From DASQZT01 sp035638575 (GTDB lineage Bacteria > Acidobacteriota > Terriglobia > Bryobacterales > Bryobacteraceae): a DNA stretch of 64,000 nucleotides. Of the stretch, positions 62,801 through 64,000 are shown piece after piece. The DNA lies in contig DASQZT010000039.1 in assembly GCA_035638575.1 (NCBI GenBank), positions 1 to 64,000 of the forward strand. The letters are read 5' to 3'. Both the position numbers and the translations under genes were made by a program. The notes under the pieces were generated by a model that was given only the letters and a program-made list of their open reading frames with translations, searched no databases and was not told the DNA's origin. The stretch's first letter is position 1, and every line of letters starts with the position of its first letter.

Positions 62801-63707
62801 CGCTGCCGAGTGGGCAACGGAAATCTCACCGTGGGAGCGGATTGTGGAGGCCGGTCGGGCCGAGTGGGGTGATCGTTGGGCTTTCTTCTCCTTGGCAAAT
62901 CTAGCCGCCGGCATCAAATCAAGTTCGGAGCGGTGTGGGGATTCCCCGGATCTACTGGATCGCTCTAGGAGTCTCTGTCGCAGAACCAGACATGCTCGGT
63001 TGAAGTCTGGTTCAAAGCTGTGGTGGAAAGGGCAGTTCAGCGCGGCCCGTACTCCAGAAGATCGCATGATAGTCTCCTTGGTGGCAATGACATGGGCGAC
63101 CCCGGAGACCCTAGCGGCAGTACATGAGAGTCTGAACGACACGTTGGTGCGGTTGGACGACCAGCAGTGGCATCAAGTATTCACCTCTACCAGACTATCG
63201 ATCAGTCTTGCCCATCTTCGAAAAGAAGATGTCATGACATCGTTCGATGCTAAAGCACTCACTGGAAGCCTATCCGCTCGAACAGTTGTAGCTTTGGCGA
63301 GTCGCGCGGTCCCCGAGACGGCACACCAGCTACATCAACGTTTTTTCGCGGATCAGGTCGACAACGATCCCGCCATTCTGGAGTTCGTTCAAAGTGAAGC
63401 GCTTGACGTCGAGAGATTTGGCACCGGAGACTGGGAGCCGGATCTGCAGCGAATTCAGCGCTGCTACGAATCGGGAGCACTCGAGCCCTACAGGCTAGCC
63501 CTCCGCCGCAGACGAGCTGGCATCATGCGCTTAGCAATCGCGAAGGCAATTGCTGGCGAACCAGCAATGTACCCCAGCTACCTGGTCAGCCTTGCGGACG
63601 AGAGTTGCACCCGTAGCGTGGCGCGGCGGGCGAAGGCCGTTGCAGATATTGCGATACGGGAAGGCTGGTTCGGGGAGCCTGTGCCTCTAAGACTTTTCGA
63701 ATCTTGA
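59898..63707 (+). CDS. Mrr-like nuclease - NACHT NTPase protein (bacterial NLR-type defence candidate)
   Basis: A 1269-residue cytosolic protein. The N-terminus resembles restriction-endonuclease-like (Mrr/DUF2034-type) domains: LGPEHFQEFCQALLL, then PDGGRD (Asp37, Asp41) and VIFQVKYSRR (Gln58-Val-Lys60), the D...QxK active site. A NACHT-type NTPase domain follows: Walker A LEGAPGQGKST (about 283-293), Walker B VLIVLDGLDEVAD (about 393-405), and TVVTSRPAAF. After the winged-helix-like part (about 560-640) the C-terminal 600 residues are helical and unlike any named family; in NLR-type immune proteins this part senses the invader. GC and codon use are clearly lower than in neighbours, suggesting horizontal transfer. 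ATG at 59898 begins the conserved domain; ATG at 59856 is an alternative. No ribosome-binding site is clear. Confidence 0.85.
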   Translation: MDYPLENLGPEHFQEFCQALLLREHPNVQCFPVAQPDGGRDAISYISEQSAGKFVIFQVKYSRRPLAEADPHKWLLAIMDEELPKVKKLVPRGAIQFYLITNIKGTSHLDVGSMDQLSDRFRGELSIPFMCWWRDDINRRLDNAWAVKWVYPELMTGPDFLRAVIESGLSEHHERREGAIRAFLAQQYSTDEQVRFKQVELQNHLIDLFVDVPVVFRELGSDYRQARLFQGIVGNILHRTLDPDDAQATMYQHDYRHYGEAPVGSAALLLDAQFQARLPHIVLEGAPGQGKSTITQYVCQVHRMRLLKDAEALGKLPLEYRDVPPRLPIRIDLRDFATWLGRQDPFGGDEKKEPPAGWRKSIESFIAALIGFHSGGTNFTTDDLLAVFRISSVLIVLDGLDEVADINRRHEVVEEIMKGIQRLEANAASLQTVVTSRPAAFANSPGMPPDRYPYFQLASLTQSLINQYADKWLRGRRIDGKEASDFKKTLRDKLEYPHLRDLARNPMQLTILLSLILTRGSSLPDKRTALYDNYVDLFFNRESEKSPVVREHRDLLIDIHRYLAWVLQSEAEQGDARGSISQDRLQQTLASYLAREEQPTTLATELFTGMVERVVFLVSRVEGTFEFEVQPLREYFAGRFLYETAPYSPPGKEQRGTKPDRFDALARNFYWTNVTRFYAGCFSKGELPALVERLEELANDEGFKTTTHPRMLACTLLADWVFSQNPKSVAKVVKLVLDGIGLRYLLASGSHPRRHRTSWNPITLPPKCGREELVKRAFDILASAPPADYGFEIVELLRANVISVDESISAWRERASSVMPPRWLEYGLRLGVLSRLALSEIADLVERPDCSEESMDLLYRARRLDYLERDERTFELSVAAILAREMRPHHQRRMESALDALSHALDLTRYATAFSDRVPVALSKVLAQQNVPEHLHWGPELATNTELYLSHRKCVEVAALAQEESEKTAAEWATEISPWERIVEAGRAEWGDRWAFFSLANLAAGIKSSSERCGDSPDLLDRSRSLCRRTRHARLKSGSKLWWKGQFSAARTPEDRMIVSLVAMTWATPETLAAVHESLNDTLVRLDDQQWHQVFTSTRLSISLAHLRKEDVMTSFDAKALTGSLSARTVVALASRAVPETAHQLHQRFFADQVDNDPAILEFVQSEALDVERFGTGDWEPDLQRIQRCYESGALEPYRLALRRRRAGIMRLAIAKAIAGEPAMYPSYLVSLADESCTRSVARRAKAVADIAIREGWFGEPVPLRLFES

Positions 63708-63828
63708 TGCGTACCTCGTTTCTCGCTCCGAAACAGATCGGACCGGTCCTCATAAACGCCCTAGGCTCTTGGAGAAGAGGCCTGGTGGGAGCCAGCGGCG
63801 ACATAGATCCCGTGAAGTCCCGGTCACT

Positions 63829-63888
63829 TCATCTGCGCAAACACCCGATGATGTCTTCCAGGCGGCGGGCGGGTTTGTCAGAAGGCAC
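63829..63888 (-). pseudogene. Truncated HEPN (DUF86-type) toxin gene remnant
   Basis: GTG at 63888 overlaps the MNT gene end and reads VPSDKPARRLEDIIGCLRR before a stop at 63829. The opening PSDKPARRLEDII matches the start of HEPN/DUF86 toxins (usually about 110 residues), then the match ends abruptly, so the gene is broken after about 13 codons. The break is about 145 bases from the NACHT stop and may be the edge of the inserted island. Confidence 0.55.
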
Positions 63889-64000
63889 GGGCGCGGTCTC
63901 GGTCGATCTCTATTTGAAGACGTTTCTTGCGCACCGGCTCTTCGATGACATCCACTTTGCATCCCAGTATTCCGGACAGACGCCCTTCGAGTTCGCTCAA
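63878..64000 (-). CDS. Nucleotidyltransferase-domain (MNT-type) antitoxin, 3' end only
   Basis: The last 40 codons are visible (5' end outside the window): LSELEGRLSGILGCKVDVIE then EPVRKKRLQIEIDRDRARAF and a TGA at 63878-63880. This matches the C-terminal part of minimal nucleotidyltransferases of HEPN-MNT pairs (ExLSxLLGxKVDLV...). These enzymes AMPylate and silence the HEPN RNase. It overlaps the HEPN remnant by 11 bases, as is usual for such pairs. Confidence 0.6.
   Translation of the reverse strand: MSELEGRLSGILGCKVDVIEEPVRKKRLQIEIDRDRARAF

Overview
This 64 kb window is a high-GC bacterial chromosome segment. It most likely comes from the Acidobacteriota, close to the Solibacter/Bryobacter group. 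That placement is inferred from gene style and not from a marker gene: a kinase-like protein fused to a TolB-type propeller, very long Ig-like repeat exoproteins, an ABC-2 permease fused to an M1 aminopeptidase, carboxypeptidase-regulatory-domain proteins, a large PIG-L deacetylase, and short intergenic repeats whose accidental translation gives PLPYGR(G/A)S. No rRNA, tRNA or CRISPR array was seen.

Layout. 1-4.2 kb: 5' part of a secretin gene (minus, cut by the window edge), smpB, and an S41 C-terminal-processing protease. 4.4-13.2 kb: a 2318-residue exported Ig-like repeat protein translationally coupled to a secreted metallo-beta-lactamase-fold protein, then a small secreted duplicated protein. 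13.3-18.8 kb: dps, a carboxypeptidase-regulatory-domain protein, maf, a subtilase with C-terminal NVVWG repeats, and ppk2 behind two near-identical palindromes. 18.8-25.8 kb: a methyltransferase, a secreted duplicated protein, a DUF721-gatC-gatA operon, superoxide dismutase, soluble transhydrogenase, a degenerate ROK protein and a small membrane protein. 25.8-34.4 kb: an epimerase-like SDR, a MerR regulator with a well-formed promoter, a pseudokinase-propeller receptor, a Pal/OmpA lipoprotein, a membrane protein, a small exported peptide with two identical proline-rich repeats, an ExeA-type ATPase and infC. 34.6-46.5 kb: an ABC ATPase plus permease-M1 peptidase fusion, a TPR protein, a PIG-L deacetylase and a CPBP-type membrane protease. 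46.6-53.3 kb: an SDR, a DsbA-like oxidoreductase, a glycine-zipper exported protein, two poorly known proteins, an MFS transporter and signal peptidase I.

53.4-58.8 kb is a tight dihydroxyacetone kinase operon: dhaK, dhaL, a DhaM-HPr-EI fusion and a UroD-family protein. The fusion carries an unusual four-copy proline-rich insertion inside its EI domain. 58.9-64 kb looks like an accessory defence patch with visibly lower GC: a PemK/MazF-type toxin-antitoxin pair, a 1269-residue Mrr-like nuclease-NACHT protein (a bacterial NLR-type candidate), and a HEPN/MNT toxin-antitoxin pair whose HEPN gene stops after 19 codons.

The most interesting leads are the nuclease-NACHT defence patch, the repeat peptide beside a membrane protein and ATPase, the EI insertion, the pseudokinase and pseudo-ROK proteins, and two families of dispersed repeats, one of which sits in frame inside a gene.
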